Shown: positions 42,548-50,271, counted from the stretch's first letter. The stretch: DNA of 60,604 nucleotides from an uncultured Lachnospiraceae bacterium (GCA_900317585.1 ONHG01000014.1:1-60604); one strand, 5' to 3'. The notes: generated by a model from the letters alone, not told the origin. A program made the numbers and translations.

Positions 42548-44698
42548 ATGGCAGTAAAAATTGCTCTCGCAGGAAACCCGAACTGCGGAAAAACAACACT
42601 GTTCAATGCCTTAACAGGTGCCAATCAGTATGTTGGTAACTGGCCTGGTGTTACAGTTGAGAAAAAAGAGGGAAAGCTTATCGGTCACAAGGATGTAGAC
42701 CTGGTGGATTTACCGGGTATCTACTCACTTTCTCCATATACTCTCGAGGAGGTTGTTGCAAGAAATTACTTAATCGGAGAGCAGCCTGATGCGATTATCA
42801 ATATCGTGGACGGAACAAATATCGAGCGTAATCTGTATCTGACAACACAGATTATCGAGCTTGGCATTCCGGTGCTTATGGCTGTCAATATGATGGACAT
42901 TGTAAGAAAAAACGGAGACAAAATCAATATCAAAGCACTTGGAGAGAAGCTCGGCTGTGAGGTTGTTGAGATTTCAGCTTTAAAGAAGACAGGAATCAAG
43001 GAGACCGCAGAGAAGGCAATCCGGATTGCAAAGTCAGGTAAATCCGTTCAGAGGGTACATCACTTCGCAGATGATGTGGAGAGCACAATTGCAGGCATCG
43101 AGGATAAGCTTGGTCTTGCAGTAGCAGAGAATCAGAAGAGATTCTTTGCAATCAAGCTTTTAGAGCGTGACTCAAAGATTTCTGAGGTATTAAAGAGTGC
43201 TCCAAATGTAGACGCAGAGATTAAAGCTCTCGAGGACAAATACGATGATGACACAGAGAGTATCATCACAAACGAGAGATATCAGTACATATCTTCAATC
43301 ATCGGCTCATGTGTAAAGAAGGCACGCGCCGGAAAAGAGACAGTATCAGACAAAATTGATAAGATTGTTACAAACAGATTTTTGGCACTGCCTATTTTCG
43401 CACTTATCATGTGGGCTGTATATTATGTTGCAGTATCATCACTCGGTGGAATTGTAACAGACTGGACAAACGACACACTCTTTGGTGAGTGGATTCAGCC
43501 GGCAGTACAGACATTCATGGAAAATGTAGGCTGCTCTGAATGGCTCGTATCACTTGTAGTTGACGGTATCATCGGAGGTCTTGGTGCACCTATCGGATTT
43601 GCACCACAGATGGCTATCGTATTCTTATTCCTCTCAATCCTTGAGGACTGCGGATACATGGCACGAGTAGCCTTCATCATGGACAGAATCTTCCGTAGAT
43701 TCGGTCTTTCAGGAAAGTCCTTCATCCCATTCCTCATCGGATCAGGGTGTGGAGTACCGGGAATCATGGCAACACGTACTATCGAGAACGAAAAAGACCG
43801 TCGTATGACAATGATGACAGTAACAAATATCCCATGTGGAGCAAAGCTTCCGGTTATCGCACTTATCGCAGGCTTTATAATGGGTGACGGCTGCTGGTGG
43901 ATGGCACCTCTTATGTACTTTGCAGGAATCGGCCTCACAATCATCTACTGTATCATTTTAAAGAAGACAAGAGCATTTGCAGGCGAGCCTGCACCGTTCG
44001 TAATGGAGCTCCCACAGTATCATATCCCTTCAGTAAAGGGTGTGCTGTTACACGTATGGGAGCGAGTATGGGCATTCCTCAAGAAGGCCGGAACAATCCT
44101 CTTCCTCTGCTGTGCAGTTATGTGGTTCCTTTCAAGCTTTGGCATCCAGGATGGCGCATTCGGACTTGTTGACACAGAAAACAGCTTACTTGCAGTAATC
44201 GGATCTGCAATCGCAGTTATCTTTGCACCACTTGGATTCGATACATGGCAGGCAGTAGCATCATCACTCTCAGGCTTTGTAGCAAAAGAGGGTATCGTTT
44301 CAACAATGGGTGTGCTCTCAGGACTTGGAGAGGTAGAGGAGTATGCAGTAAGCATGCATGATCAGTTTGCAGCATTCTTCCCAACGACAATGGTAGCAGT
44401 ATCATTCTTGCTGTTCAACCTGTTTGACTCACCATGTCTTGCAGCTATCTCAACAACAGCAAAGGAGCTTAACAACCGTAAGTTCTTCTGGTTTACAATC
44501 ATATTCCAGAACGTTTCAGCTTACTGTGTAACACTTATGTTCTACCAGATTGTGGGACTTTGCATAGGTGAGGTAGCCTTCAACTTCTGGACAGTAGTTG
44601 CATTTGTACTCCTTGCAGGTGTATTATACTTATTGTTCAGAAAAGACCCTAATAAGGCAACAGTAAAGAGCACTTCATTTGCGGCATCAAACGTGTAA
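42548..44698 (+). CDS. feoB: Ferrous iron transporter FeoB
   Basis: A 716-residue Fe2+ transporter: an N-terminal G domain with G1 GNPNCGKTT (9-17), the NWPGVTVEK switch, G3 DLPG and G4 NMMD. A helical GDI-like spacer follows (about 170-265), then a membrane domain with two Gate repeats (GSGCGVPGIMATRT and the later VAKEGIVSTMGVL), including the conserved Cys of SGCGVPG. The C-terminus ends without a long cytosolic tail. AAGGAG precedes ATG 42548. Two tiny membrane-protein genes follow directly. Confidence 0.97.
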   Translation: MAVKIALAGNPNCGKTTLFNALTGANQYVGNWPGVTVEKKEGKLIGHKDVDLVDLPGIYSLSPYTLEEVVARNYLIGEQPDAIINIVDGTNIERNLYLTTQIIELGIPVLMAVNMMDIVRKNGDKINIKALGEKLGCEVVEISALKKTGIKETAEKAIRIAKSGKSVQRVHHFADDVESTIAGIEDKLGLAVAENQKRFFAIKLLERDSKISEVLKSAPNVDAEIKALEDKYDDDTESIITNERYQYISSIIGSCVKKARAGKETVSDKIDKIVTNRFLALPIFALIMWAVYYVAVSSLGGIVTDWTNDTLFGEWIQPAVQTFMENVGCSEWLVSLVVDGIIGGLGAPIGFAPQMAIVFLFLSILEDCGYMARVAFIMDRIFRRFGLSGKSFIPFLIGSGCGVPGIMATRTIENEKDRRMTMMTVTNIPCGAKLPVIALIAGFIMGDGCWWMAPLMYFAGIGLTIIYCIILKKTRAFAGEPAPFVMELPQYHIPSVKGVLLHVWERVWAFLKKAGTILFLCCAVMWFLSSFGIQDGAFGLVDTENSLLAVIGSAIAVIFAPLGFDTWQAVASSLSGFVAKEGIVSTMGVLSGLGEVEEYAVSMHDQFAAFFPTTMVAVSFLLFNLFDSPCLAAISTTAKELNNRKFFWFTIIFQNVSAYCVTLMFYQIVGLCIGEVAFNFWTVVAFVLLAGVLYLLFRKDPNKATVKSTSFAASNV

Positions 44699-44709
44699 TA
44701 GATGTTTAA

Positions 44710-44823
44710 ATGAGAATCAATTTGGAATTTAACACAGCAGACCTCATAGCAGTCATAGTTCTTCTATGCCTGCTGGGGCTTGCCGTAAAGATAATAATAG
44801 GATTTTTCAAGGAAAAGAAATAA
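44710..44823 (+). CDS. 37-residue single-helix membrane peptide
   Basis: ATG 44710 to TAA 44823 encodes 37 residues: a short N-terminus (MRINLEFNTADL), one hydrophobic helix (about 12-31) and a basic tail (FFKEKK). It starts 11 nt after feoB without a strong ribosome site; GTGTAATAGATG is upstream, so reinitiation is possible. I know no family for it. Its position suggests a small FeoB partner, but it could be a chance frame. Confidence 0.5.
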   Translation: MRINLEFNTADLIAVIVLLCLLGLAVKIIIGFFKEKK

Positions 44824-44870
44824 TGCAGTAGTATATTTAGTAGCATTTGTAGTGAATAGGAGATGATGAC

Positions 44871-45008
44871 ATGCTGGCTGATATCATTGTAATTGCAATT
44901 CTCGTAGTGATAGTTGCACTTGTAATCAGGACAATAATCAAATCAAAGAAAGCAGGCAAGAGCCTGCAGTGTGGAATGGACTGCAGCCATTGCAAGGGCT
45001 GTCATTAA
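44871..45008 (+). CDS. FeoB-associated Cys-rich membrane protein
   Basis: A 45-residue protein: one N-terminal membrane helix (about 4-23), a basic linker and a C-terminal cluster CGMDCSHCKGCH with four cysteines and two histidines. This architecture matches the FeoB-associated Cys-rich membrane protein family found beside feoB in Firmicutes. It may receive or sense Fe2+ at the cytoplasmic mouth. ATAGGAGATG lies upstream of ATG 44871. Direct translation supports it even though it is very short. Confidence 0.85.
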   Translation: MLADIIVIAILVVIVALVIRTIIKSKKAGKSLQCGMDCSHCKGCH

Positions 45009-45111
45009 TCCACGGCATGGTGTGTATGAAGCACAGGATGGGCATTTCATGGAAATAACTCATCTGCCGCTTAAGCTGCATCTGCCGGCATCGGTAACGA
45101 TAGGAGGATGT

Positions 45112-45369
45112 ATGTCGAAAGAAGCAATAGAGCAAAAAGAGGTAATCGTTGGCAAGCTAAAGGACAGCGGATGCAGGATTACAAAGCAGAGACTTATTTT
45201 ACTTGATGTAATCCTTGAGGGCGAGTGCGGAAGCTGCAAAGAGATATATTACCGGGCATCAAAGATAGACCACTCTATCGGGACTGCTACGGTGTATCGA
45301 ATGATCAATACGCTCGAAGAGATTGGAGCGATTGACCGCAAAAATATGTATAGAGTGCAGGTGTCATAA
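45112..45369 (+). CDS. Fur-family DNA-binding domain protein (lacks metal/dimer domain)
   Basis: An 85-residue protein equal to the winged-helix half of Fur/PerR/Zur: ITKQRLILLDVILEGECGSCKEIYYRA, and the recognition helix SIGTATVYRMINTLEEIGAI. Full Fur proteins have 130-150 residues with a C-terminal metal and dimerisation domain. Here the frame ends with a normal stop and a terminator, and no continuation is seen. A CGSC motif lies in the DNA-binding half. AGGAGG at 45103-45108 selects ATG 45112 over a longer frame that would overlap the Cys-rich peptide. It may regulate the iron block, perhaps as a heterodimer or minimal regulator (inference). Confidence 0.8.
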   Translation: MSKEAIEQKEVIVGKLKDSGCRITKQRLILLDVILEGECGSCKEIYYRASKIDHSIGTATVYRMINTLEEIGAIDRKNMYRVQVS

Positions 45370-45384
45370 GCCTGGTTTTATGAG

Positions 45385-45413
45385 GCACCCCACCGGTTCG
45401 GTGGGGTGCTTTG
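45385..45413 (+). terminator. Terminator after the feo cluster
   Basis: A GC-rich stem GCACCCCACCG (45385-45395) with CGGTGGGGTGC (45399-45409) and a tight loop, followed only by TTT. Very stable, with a short U tract. Confidence 0.75.
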
Positions 45414-45508
45414 GAGTATTATATTACAGTAATTGCATTTTTTAGAAAAATCCGCTATACTATAAAAGAATATAACCGATTAATTAATTGGAAAGAGGGG
45501 GATATATA

Positions 45509-45733
45509 ATGACAGCACTTAGACAGAGCGCCATAATGGAACTTGAAAAAATACCGGAAGATAAATTATCATTTGTGATACAGATTATGCAGGGGGTAAA
45601 TGGATTATATGATGATTCAAATAGGGAAAAGAAGGCTGCATTTGCAAGACTTGAAAAATTGCGAAAAAAAGGAACCGTTGTTGATGATGCTGCTGAATTA
45701 GCATCTTATAGGGAAGAAAAGTATGGTAAATAG
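45509..45733 (+). CDS. Small antitoxin-like protein
   Basis: A 74-residue protein (ALRQSAIMELEKIPEDKLSFVIQIMQGV, then RLEKLRKKGTVVDDAAELASYREEKYGK). The pattern resembles small dimeric antitoxins with a disordered basic/acidic C-terminus, but I cannot name the family. AGAGGGGG supports ATG 45509. No toxin gene follows; a terminator comes at once. It could be an orphan or a regulator. Confidence 0.6.
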   Translation: MTALRQSAIMELEKIPEDKLSFVIQIMQGVNGLYDDSNREKKAAFARLEKLRKKGTVVDDAAELASYREEKYGK

Positions 45734-45773
45734 AAGCACACTAAGAAATAAAAAATCTTAGTATGCTTTTTTT
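45734..45773 (+). terminator. Terminator of the antitoxin-like gene
   Basis: The stem AAGCACACTAAGA (45734-45746) with TCTTAGTATGCTT (45756-45768) has one mismatch and is followed by seven T. Confidence 0.88.
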
Positions 45774-45805
45774 ATACCCAAAATATGAAAAAAGATAAAA
45801 AACAC

Positions 45806-45834
45806 TTGACATATAGGTGTAAGTAAGATATATT
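45806..45834 (+). promoter_or_regulatory. Promoter of the DUF3793-flavodoxin operon
   Basis: TTGACA (45806-45811), 17 nt, TATATT (45829-45834). The operator 45843-45858 sits right at the predicted start of transcription. Confidence 0.82.
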
Positions 45835-45842
45835 TAACTCAG

Positions 45843-45858
45843 GTTAGAGATAACTAAC
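45843..45858. promoter_or_regulatory. Iron-block operator, copy 3 (DUF3793)
   Basis: GTTAGAGATAACTAAC, with GTTAG and CTAAC inverted around six bases, placed over +1 of the DUF3793 promoter. It differs from the feoA copy only in the three central bases. Confidence 0.65.
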
Positions 45859-45873
45859 ACGAAAGGAGCCAAA

Positions 45874-46491
45874 ATGTGCCAGGAAGTATTTCAGATTGCT
45901 ATGAGCATGGATTTAAAGAGCGTGGAAATGCAGCTTGCCCTCCAGTGTGCCCCACTAATTACAGGAGCGAGAATTTCAAATATGCTCATGATAGACAGCG
46001 TTGATGAGAGTGCCATGAGAGTGATTCTGAGGGCTTCCGGGATATCGCATTTCAGGCTCGCAGCAAGGAATGAGAAAACCGCCTTCCTCTTATTCCACAG
46101 GAGCCTCTTAGAAGCGTATCTGAATAATTCAGAGGCTTTGGACATACTAAAGAAAGCGGGATATGAGGATTTTTCATTCGGCAAGATATTACTTAGATTC
46201 AAAAAACGCTACGAAGCGTATCTGAATGATGAACACAAGCAGTTTCCACATGAGATGGGGCTTTTGCTGGGATATCCGATAGAGGATGTGAGAGGCTTTA
46301 TAGAGCATAACGGATGCGGCTGCCTGTATTCAGGATATTGGAAGGTGTACCGCAACGTACCACTCAAAAAGAAGATGTTTGAGGATTTTGAAAAGGCGAA
46401 GGAAAGTGTCATACAGCTATTGGCCGAGGATATAGATATGAGGCTGATACTGGAAATATATAAAGAAGAACCGCAGCAGATAGCGGTATAG
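45874..46491 (+). CDS. DUF3793 family protein
   Basis: A 205-residue cytoplasmic protein of the DUF3793 family (MQLALQCAPLITGARISNML near residue 18, LLLGYPIEDVRGFIEHNGCGCLYSGYWKVY near 130). Function is unknown. The conserved Cys residues (C25; the GCGC pair near 148) could bind metal. Family members commonly stand next to flavodoxin and iron genes, as here. ATG 45874 follows AAAGGAG. The flavodoxin gene starts 11 nt downstream. Confidence 0.82.
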   Translation: MCQEVFQIAMSMDLKSVEMQLALQCAPLITGARISNMLMIDSVDESAMRVILRASGISHFRLAARNEKTAFLLFHRSLLEAYLNNSEALDILKKAGYEDFSFGKILLRFKKRYEAYLNDEHKQFPHEMGLLLGYPIEDVRGFIEHNGCGCLYSGYWKVYRNVPLKKKMFEDFEKAKESVIQLLAEDIDMRLILEIYKEEPQQIAV

Positions 46492-46502
46492 GAGGAATTA
46501 AA

Positions 46503-46934
46503 ATGAGCAAAATCAGTGTAGTTTATTGGTCACAGTCAGGCAATACAGCAGCAATGGCAGAGGCAGTTGCAAAGGGTGTCACAGATGCCGGAAAGGAAGC
46601 AGAAATCGTATTCGTAAGCAGAGCTTCAATAGATGAGCTTAAATCAGAGACAGCATTCGCACTCGGATGCCCTGCAATGGGTGCAGAGGTACTTGAGGAG
46701 GGCGAGATGGAGCCGTTTGTCACAGAGCTTGAGGGCTGCGTGGCAGGCAAGACTATTGGTCTGTTTGGTTCATACGGATGGGGCGATGGTGAGTGGATGC
46801 GCGACTGGGTAGAGCGAATGACAGCAGCCGGAGCTACAGTAGTAGGCGGCGAGGGTGTTATCTGCCAGGATGCACCGGACGATGATGCAAAGACAGCCTG
46901 CGAGGAGCTTGGAAAGAAGCTGGCAGCGGTATAA
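46503..46934 (+). CDS. Flavodoxin (short chain)
   Basis: A 143-residue FMN-binding electron carrier. The phosphate loop SQSGNTAAMA is at 10-19, and the isoalloxazine loops are at GCPAMGAE and SYGWGDGEW, as in clostridial short-chain flavodoxins. It substitutes for ferredoxin under iron limitation, which fits its operon with DUF3793 behind an iron-block operator. Confidence 0.93.
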   Translation: MSKISVVYWSQSGNTAAMAEAVAKGVTDAGKEAEIVFVSRASIDELKSETAFALGCPAMGAEVLEEGEMEPFVTELEGCVAGKTIGLFGSYGWGDGEWMRDWVERMTAAGATVVGGEGVICQDAPDDDAKTACEELGKKLAAV

Positions 46935-46955
46935 GCAAATCAGAACTATAGCGTG

Positions 46956-46982
46956 GCCGCGACAACAGGAATGGCCACAAAA
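46956..46982 (+). other. Small hairpin after flavodoxin
   Basis: GTGGCC and GGCCAC can pair around 14 nt just after the flavodoxin stop. No T run follows, so it is more likely an RNA-stability hairpin than a terminator. The rest of 46935-47067 shows nothing else I can assign. Confidence 0.4.
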
Positions 46983-47067
46983 CAAAATGATAGATCACCA
47001 AATATTTGGTTTTCTATAAATATATTTTATCTCCGCAAAGTATAAACTTTGCTCCTAGTGTAAATCT

Positions 47068-47107
47068 GGGCCGGCGAACTTCCCATTCGCCGGCCCGCTC
47101 TCTTTTT
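47068..47107 (+). terminator. Terminator downstream of flavodoxin
   Basis: A perfect 11-bp stem (GGGCCGGCGAA 47068-47078 with 47086-47096), a 7-nt loop, then CTCTCTTTTT. Confidence 0.9.
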
Positions 47108-47123
47108 AATGACATTTGGGCTA

Positions 47124-47153
47124 TTGCATTGTATGGAGTTATTATTATATAAT
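47124..47153 (+). promoter_or_regulatory. Promoter of the Rpn-type nuclease gene
   Basis: TTGCAT (47124-47129), 18 nt, TATAAT (47148-47153). The leader then forms an 8-bp hairpin (47215-47222 with 47233-47240) that includes the AAAGG of the ribosome site. Confidence 0.65.
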
Positions 47154-47245
47154 ATATATGTCATAGGTTATAAATATAAGAGTATTAGGGAGGAGGAAGA
47201 AAATAATACCTAAACCTTTCTGCCTGGGAGAACAGAAAGGAGAAT

Positions 47246-48193
47246 ATGATGGCTGACAAAAAAGCAATTATAGATGAAACGCAATTTGAAGCTCAGTATG
47301 ATGCAGAAGCGAAATTGCTATTAGCACAGAAACCATTTCTAGCAAATATTTTAGTGCGTACAGTAAAGGATTATATGGGATTAAATCCATGTGATGTTGA
47401 GAAGCTTATAGAAGGAGAACCTTATATAAGCACAATACCGGTCGAGCCAGGATTTACAAATTCAGTGCAGATTAAGGGGATGAATTCTGAAAATAAGGTT
47501 CGAAATGAAGGGGTTGCATATTTTGATATATTATTTTATGTGCGTACATCAGATGGATTATCAAAGGTAATAATCAATATTGAGGCACAAAAGTCTGAAC
47601 CAATAGATTATGATGTTGAAATGAGAGGTCTGTATTATGCGATTAGAGAGGTTTCATCGCAGTTGGACAGAGAGTTTGATTCTCAGAATTATAATGATAT
47701 CAAGAAAGTATATTCGATTTGGATTTGTATGAATGAAAAGAATAATATGCTGGAAAAGATATATCTAACAAAGAATGATATTATAGGAATATCACGATGG
47801 AAAGATATGTATGAGATTGTTAATGTTGTGATTATTAGACTGGCTAAAACATTGGACTTGCAAACAGAACATGAACTTCATCGGTTTCTTGGTGCTTTAT
47901 TTCTGCCAGAACTAAGTGCTGAGGAAAAAAACGATATGCTGGAGAATGAGTTTGATATCAAAATGGAAGGTGACAGAAAGGAGTTGTTGAAATCTATGTG
48001 TAATCTTAGTCAAGGAATAAAAGAACAAGGAATCGAACAAGGAATCGAACAAGGACGAAGAGAAGAGCGAATTTCTACATTGGTGACCTTCTTCAAAAAT
48101 GATGGTACTGTAGCTGCAGCAAAACAAATGCTTAATTCGTCAGATGAAGACATTAAGATTGCTAAGGAACGTCTTTCGATGATTGAAGAGTAA
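47246..48193 (+). CDS. Rpn-family PD-(D/E)XK nuclease / putative transposase
   Basis: A 315-residue protein of the Rpn (recombination-promoting nuclease, PF12784-type) family. The nuclease core is VAYFDILFYVRTSDGLSKVIINIEAQKS, where the Asp and the Glu-Ala-Gln motif are the metal and catalytic residues. A helical C-terminal part holds GIEQGIEQGRREER, an internally repeated segment typical of the family. Related proteins promote horizontal gene transfer or defend by DNA cutting. They are usually multi-copy. ATG 47246 (or 47249) follows AAAGGAGA, which lies partly in a hairpin. The gene is flanked by its own promoter and terminator. Confidence 0.85.
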   Translation: MMADKKAIIDETQFEAQYDAEAKLLLAQKPFLANILVRTVKDYMGLNPCDVEKLIEGEPYISTIPVEPGFTNSVQIKGMNSENKVRNEGVAYFDILFYVRTSDGLSKVIINIEAQKSEPIDYDVEMRGLYYAIREVSSQLDREFDSQNYNDIKKVYSIWICMNEKNNMLEKIYLTKNDIIGISRWKDMYEIVNVVIIRLAKTLDLQTEHELHRFLGALFLPELSAEEKNDMLENEFDIKMEGDRKELLKSMCNLSQGIKEQGIEQGIEQGRREERISTLVTFFKNDGTVAAAKQMLNSSDEDIKIAKERLSMIEE

Positions 48194-48202
48194 AGATACA
48201 AG

Positions 48203-48240
48203 AAAACACCTCTATTGCAGTGCAATGGAGGTGTTTTTTT
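48203..48240 (+). terminator. Terminator of the Rpn gene
   Basis: AACACCTC (48205-48212) pairs with GAGGTGTT (48228-48235), extended inward by ATT/AAT, with eight T at the end. Confidence 0.9.
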
Positions 48241-48274
48241 GCTATTGCCTAATCAGAAAGAATGTAATAAAAAA

Positions 48275-48299
48275 TTCGCAGATTATTACAATCTGCGAA
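48275..48299. repeat. Palindromic site, left copy
   Basis: TTCGCAGATT (48275-48284) and AATCTGCGAA (48290-48299) around ATTAC. The reverse complement of the whole 25 nt recurs exactly at 50203-50227, so the two copies are oppositely oriented and flank the HTH-recombinase module. On one side the similarity continues for about 10 more bases (GAGGTGA/GAGGTTGG). Confidence 0.85.
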
Positions 48300-48470
48300 A
48301 ATCACCTCGGTTAAAAACACTAAATATATAATAAAACTTTAGTCATTTTATGTCAACTATTGTATCTTTTTTTGTATCTTTTTACATTTTTAAGGGAATA
48401 TTGGGATGTATTTTATATATTTTTTATTTTTAGATGGTCAAAATTGTGGTCAGAAATAAATTAAATTATA

Positions 48471-48500
48471 TTGACATTATATATCCGATTTGGGTATAAT
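48471..48500 (+). promoter_or_regulatory. Promoter of the HTH regulator
   Basis: TTGACA (48471-48476), 18 nt, TATAAT (48495-48500), both consensus hexamers. Bases 48300-48470 upstream are AT-rich with repeated TTTTGTATC and no gene. Confidence 0.85.
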
Positions 48501-48528
48501 AACAAAAAAAGTAACCAAATTGGATATA
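48480..48528. promoter_or_regulatory. Inverted-repeat operator of the HTH regulator
   Basis: TATATCCGATTTGG (48480-48493) and CCAAATTGGATATA (48515-48528) are complementary at 13 of 14 positions and embrace the -10 box. This suggests autorepression by the HTH protein encoded just downstream. Confidence 0.75.
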
Positions 48529-48551
48529 TTTTTTATGGGAGGTTTGTTATT

Positions 48552-48950
48552 ATGAACATTAAGGAAATACGAAATACTACCGGCCTTTCGCAACGTAGTT
48601 TTTCAAAGATGTTCAATATACCAATAAGTACATTGCAAAAATGGGAGCAGGGAGAAAGCTCGCCTACTCCTTATATTATAAAATTAATTGCCAACCAGTT
48701 ACCGATAGATAATGATAATATGTGTAAAATTGAAGATAATAACGGTAAGATTTATTATTATAACAGAGACGCTGGGTATTTAATTGATTCAATAGGTACA
48801 AAAATCAAGATAGGTGAAGATCTTGATGGTGTTAAGGAAAAAAATCTTTCATTATATGTGGCTGATTTGTTTGAATCCTATTATGAAATAGTTGATAAAT
48901 TTAATCGTGACTGTAGACTTGATAAAACAGAAGATATTATATGGAGTTAA
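48552..48950 (+). CDS. HTH (XRE-type) transcriptional regulator
   Basis: A 132-residue protein: an N-terminal helix-turn-helix (NIKEIRNTTGLSQRSFSKMFNIPISTLQKWEQGESSPTPYIIKLIA, residues 2-50) typical of XRE/HigA-type regulators, then a C-terminal part of unknown fold (YYYNRDAGYLIDSIG). It probably binds the operator that surrounds its own promoter and may control the recombinase downstream. ATG 48552 follows GGGAGG. A longer frame back to 48471 would be read from inside the promoter. The recombinase gene starts 56 nt later. Confidence 0.82.
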   Translation: MNIKEIRNTTGLSQRSFSKMFNIPISTLQKWEQGESSPTPYIIKLIANQLPIDNDNMCKIEDNNGKIYYYNRDAGYLIDSIGTKIKIGEDLDGVKEKNLSLYVADLFESYYEIVDKFNRDCRLDKTEDIIWS

Positions 48951-49006
48951 TATTCTTCTTCCTATAAATTATATATATACATATATATTTTAAGGAGGAA
49001 ACAGAC

Positions 49007-50140
49007 ATGTCAAGAAGAGGAACCAACATCAGAAAGAGAGCCGACGGACGCTGGGAGGGGCGCTACTACATAGTAGACACAGCCGGCAGTAAAAAGTGCA
49101 AATCGGTATACGGCCACAGCTATAAGGAAGTAACAGAAAGGCTGCTTACAGCAAAAGCTGCTTCACTTAATCAAACAGCAGCCCACAAGCAGTCCGCTAT
49201 CACCGTAAAAGAAGTTGCTGAGAAATGGCTTGAAAGTATAGCATCCAGCCGGAAGTGCTCTACCATTCAAAAGTATTCTACTATATACAACAAATATATC
49301 AAACCGAACTGGGGAGAAAGCGTCATAGATCAGTTAAATCAGAATGAAATACTCAAGGAGCTGCCTGAGACAGCCGGTGAGAGCATTACAAAGAGCATAC
49401 TTTGTATATTCAACTCTATCCTTGCATATGGAGCTGCCACATATGGCACCGGAGAAATTCATCTGTCATACAGGGCAAAACGTTCATCCGTCACATCCTC
49501 AAACAACATAAATACAATCAATACAACAGACCAGCAAAAGCTAACCGAGTATCTTCTTACCGAGCTTGATATCTATAAGCTCGGTATTTTATTGTGCCTT
49601 TTTATGGGGCTGCGTTTAGGAGAAATTTGTGCCCTAAAATGGGAAGATATCGACATGATTAGTCGCACTCTGCATGTCAATCGCACAGTGCAGAGACTTC
49701 CGGTAGATACGGTACACACATCCGGTTCATCACAAAATAACCACACAGCCACGAGAAAGACTTCTTTATATATAGATTCACCTAAGACTTCACATTCACT
49801 TCGTGAGATTCCTATCCCGGACTTTATATATGACAAGCTGTCAGATTATTATAACACTTCAATAAAAGGTGACTCTTATTTTCTAAAGAAAAATCAGCCT
49901 ATGGATCCCCGCACTTATCAGAATAGATTTCATATCTATTTAAGAGAAGCAGGTATCGGGAATACTCACTTTCATGCTCTGCGCCACACCTTTGCCACAA
50001 ACTGTATCAGCAGCGGCGCCGACGCTAAGAGTGTAAGTGAGATTCTTGGACATTCCAATGTAAATATTACATTGAATCGCTATGTGCATCCAAATCTGGA
50101 GACCAAGCGCTCCGCAATCAATTCTATAGTTATCCCATAA
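49007..50140 (+). CDS. Tyrosine recombinase / integrase
   Basis: A 377-residue site-specific recombinase: an arm-binding N-terminal domain (1-60), a SAM-like core-binding domain (65-150) and a catalytic domain with all residues visible, R203 (GLRLGE), K260, H323 and R326 (HALRH), H349 (LGHSN) and the nucleophile Y359 (NRYVHP). It is not next to a tRNA. With the HTH gene it is enclosed by two oppositely oriented palindromic sites (48275-48299, 50191-50239), so it may act on these. AAGGAGG precedes ATG 49007. Confidence 0.92.
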   Translation: MSRRGTNIRKRADGRWEGRYYIVDTAGSKKCKSVYGHSYKEVTERLLTAKAASLNQTAAHKQSAITVKEVAEKWLESIASSRKCSTIQKYSTIYNKYIKPNWGESVIDQLNQNEILKELPETAGESITKSILCIFNSILAYGAATYGTGEIHLSYRAKRSSVTSSNNINTINTTDQQKLTEYLLTELDIYKLGILLCLFMGLRLGEICALKWEDIDMISRTLHVNRTVQRLPVDTVHTSGSSQNNHTATRKTSLYIDSPKTSHSLREIPIPDFIYDKLSDYYNTSIKGDSYFLKKNQPMDPRTYQNRFHIYLREAGIGNTHFHALRHTFATNCISSGADAKSVSEILGHSNVNITLNRYVHPNLETKRSAINSIVIP

Positions 50141-50190
50141 ATGGTCAGAAAAATGGTCATATTTATATGAAATGCTTATTTTATACATAA

Positions 50191-50239
50191 GGGAGGTTGG
50201 ATTTCGCAGATTGTAATAATCTGCGAAATCCAACCTCCC
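50191..50239. repeat. Palindromic site, right copy (22-bp perfect stem)
   Basis: Bases 50191-50212 are perfectly complementary to 50218-50239 around GTAAT. The inner 25 nt (50203-50227) are the reverse complement of 48275-48299. It lies between the recombinase stop and the helicase start. As RNA it would be an extremely stable hairpin, but only TTT follows, so termination is uncertain. As DNA it is a candidate recombination site. Confidence 0.88.
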
Positions 50240-50271
50240 CTTTAATGTAGTGTTTCACCCGGAGGCAGCAA

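Noticed and set aside
44971-45111. 47-residue N-terminal extension of the Fur-like protein
   Set aside because: It overlaps the Cys-rich peptide gene out of frame, and AGGAGG marks ATG 45112.
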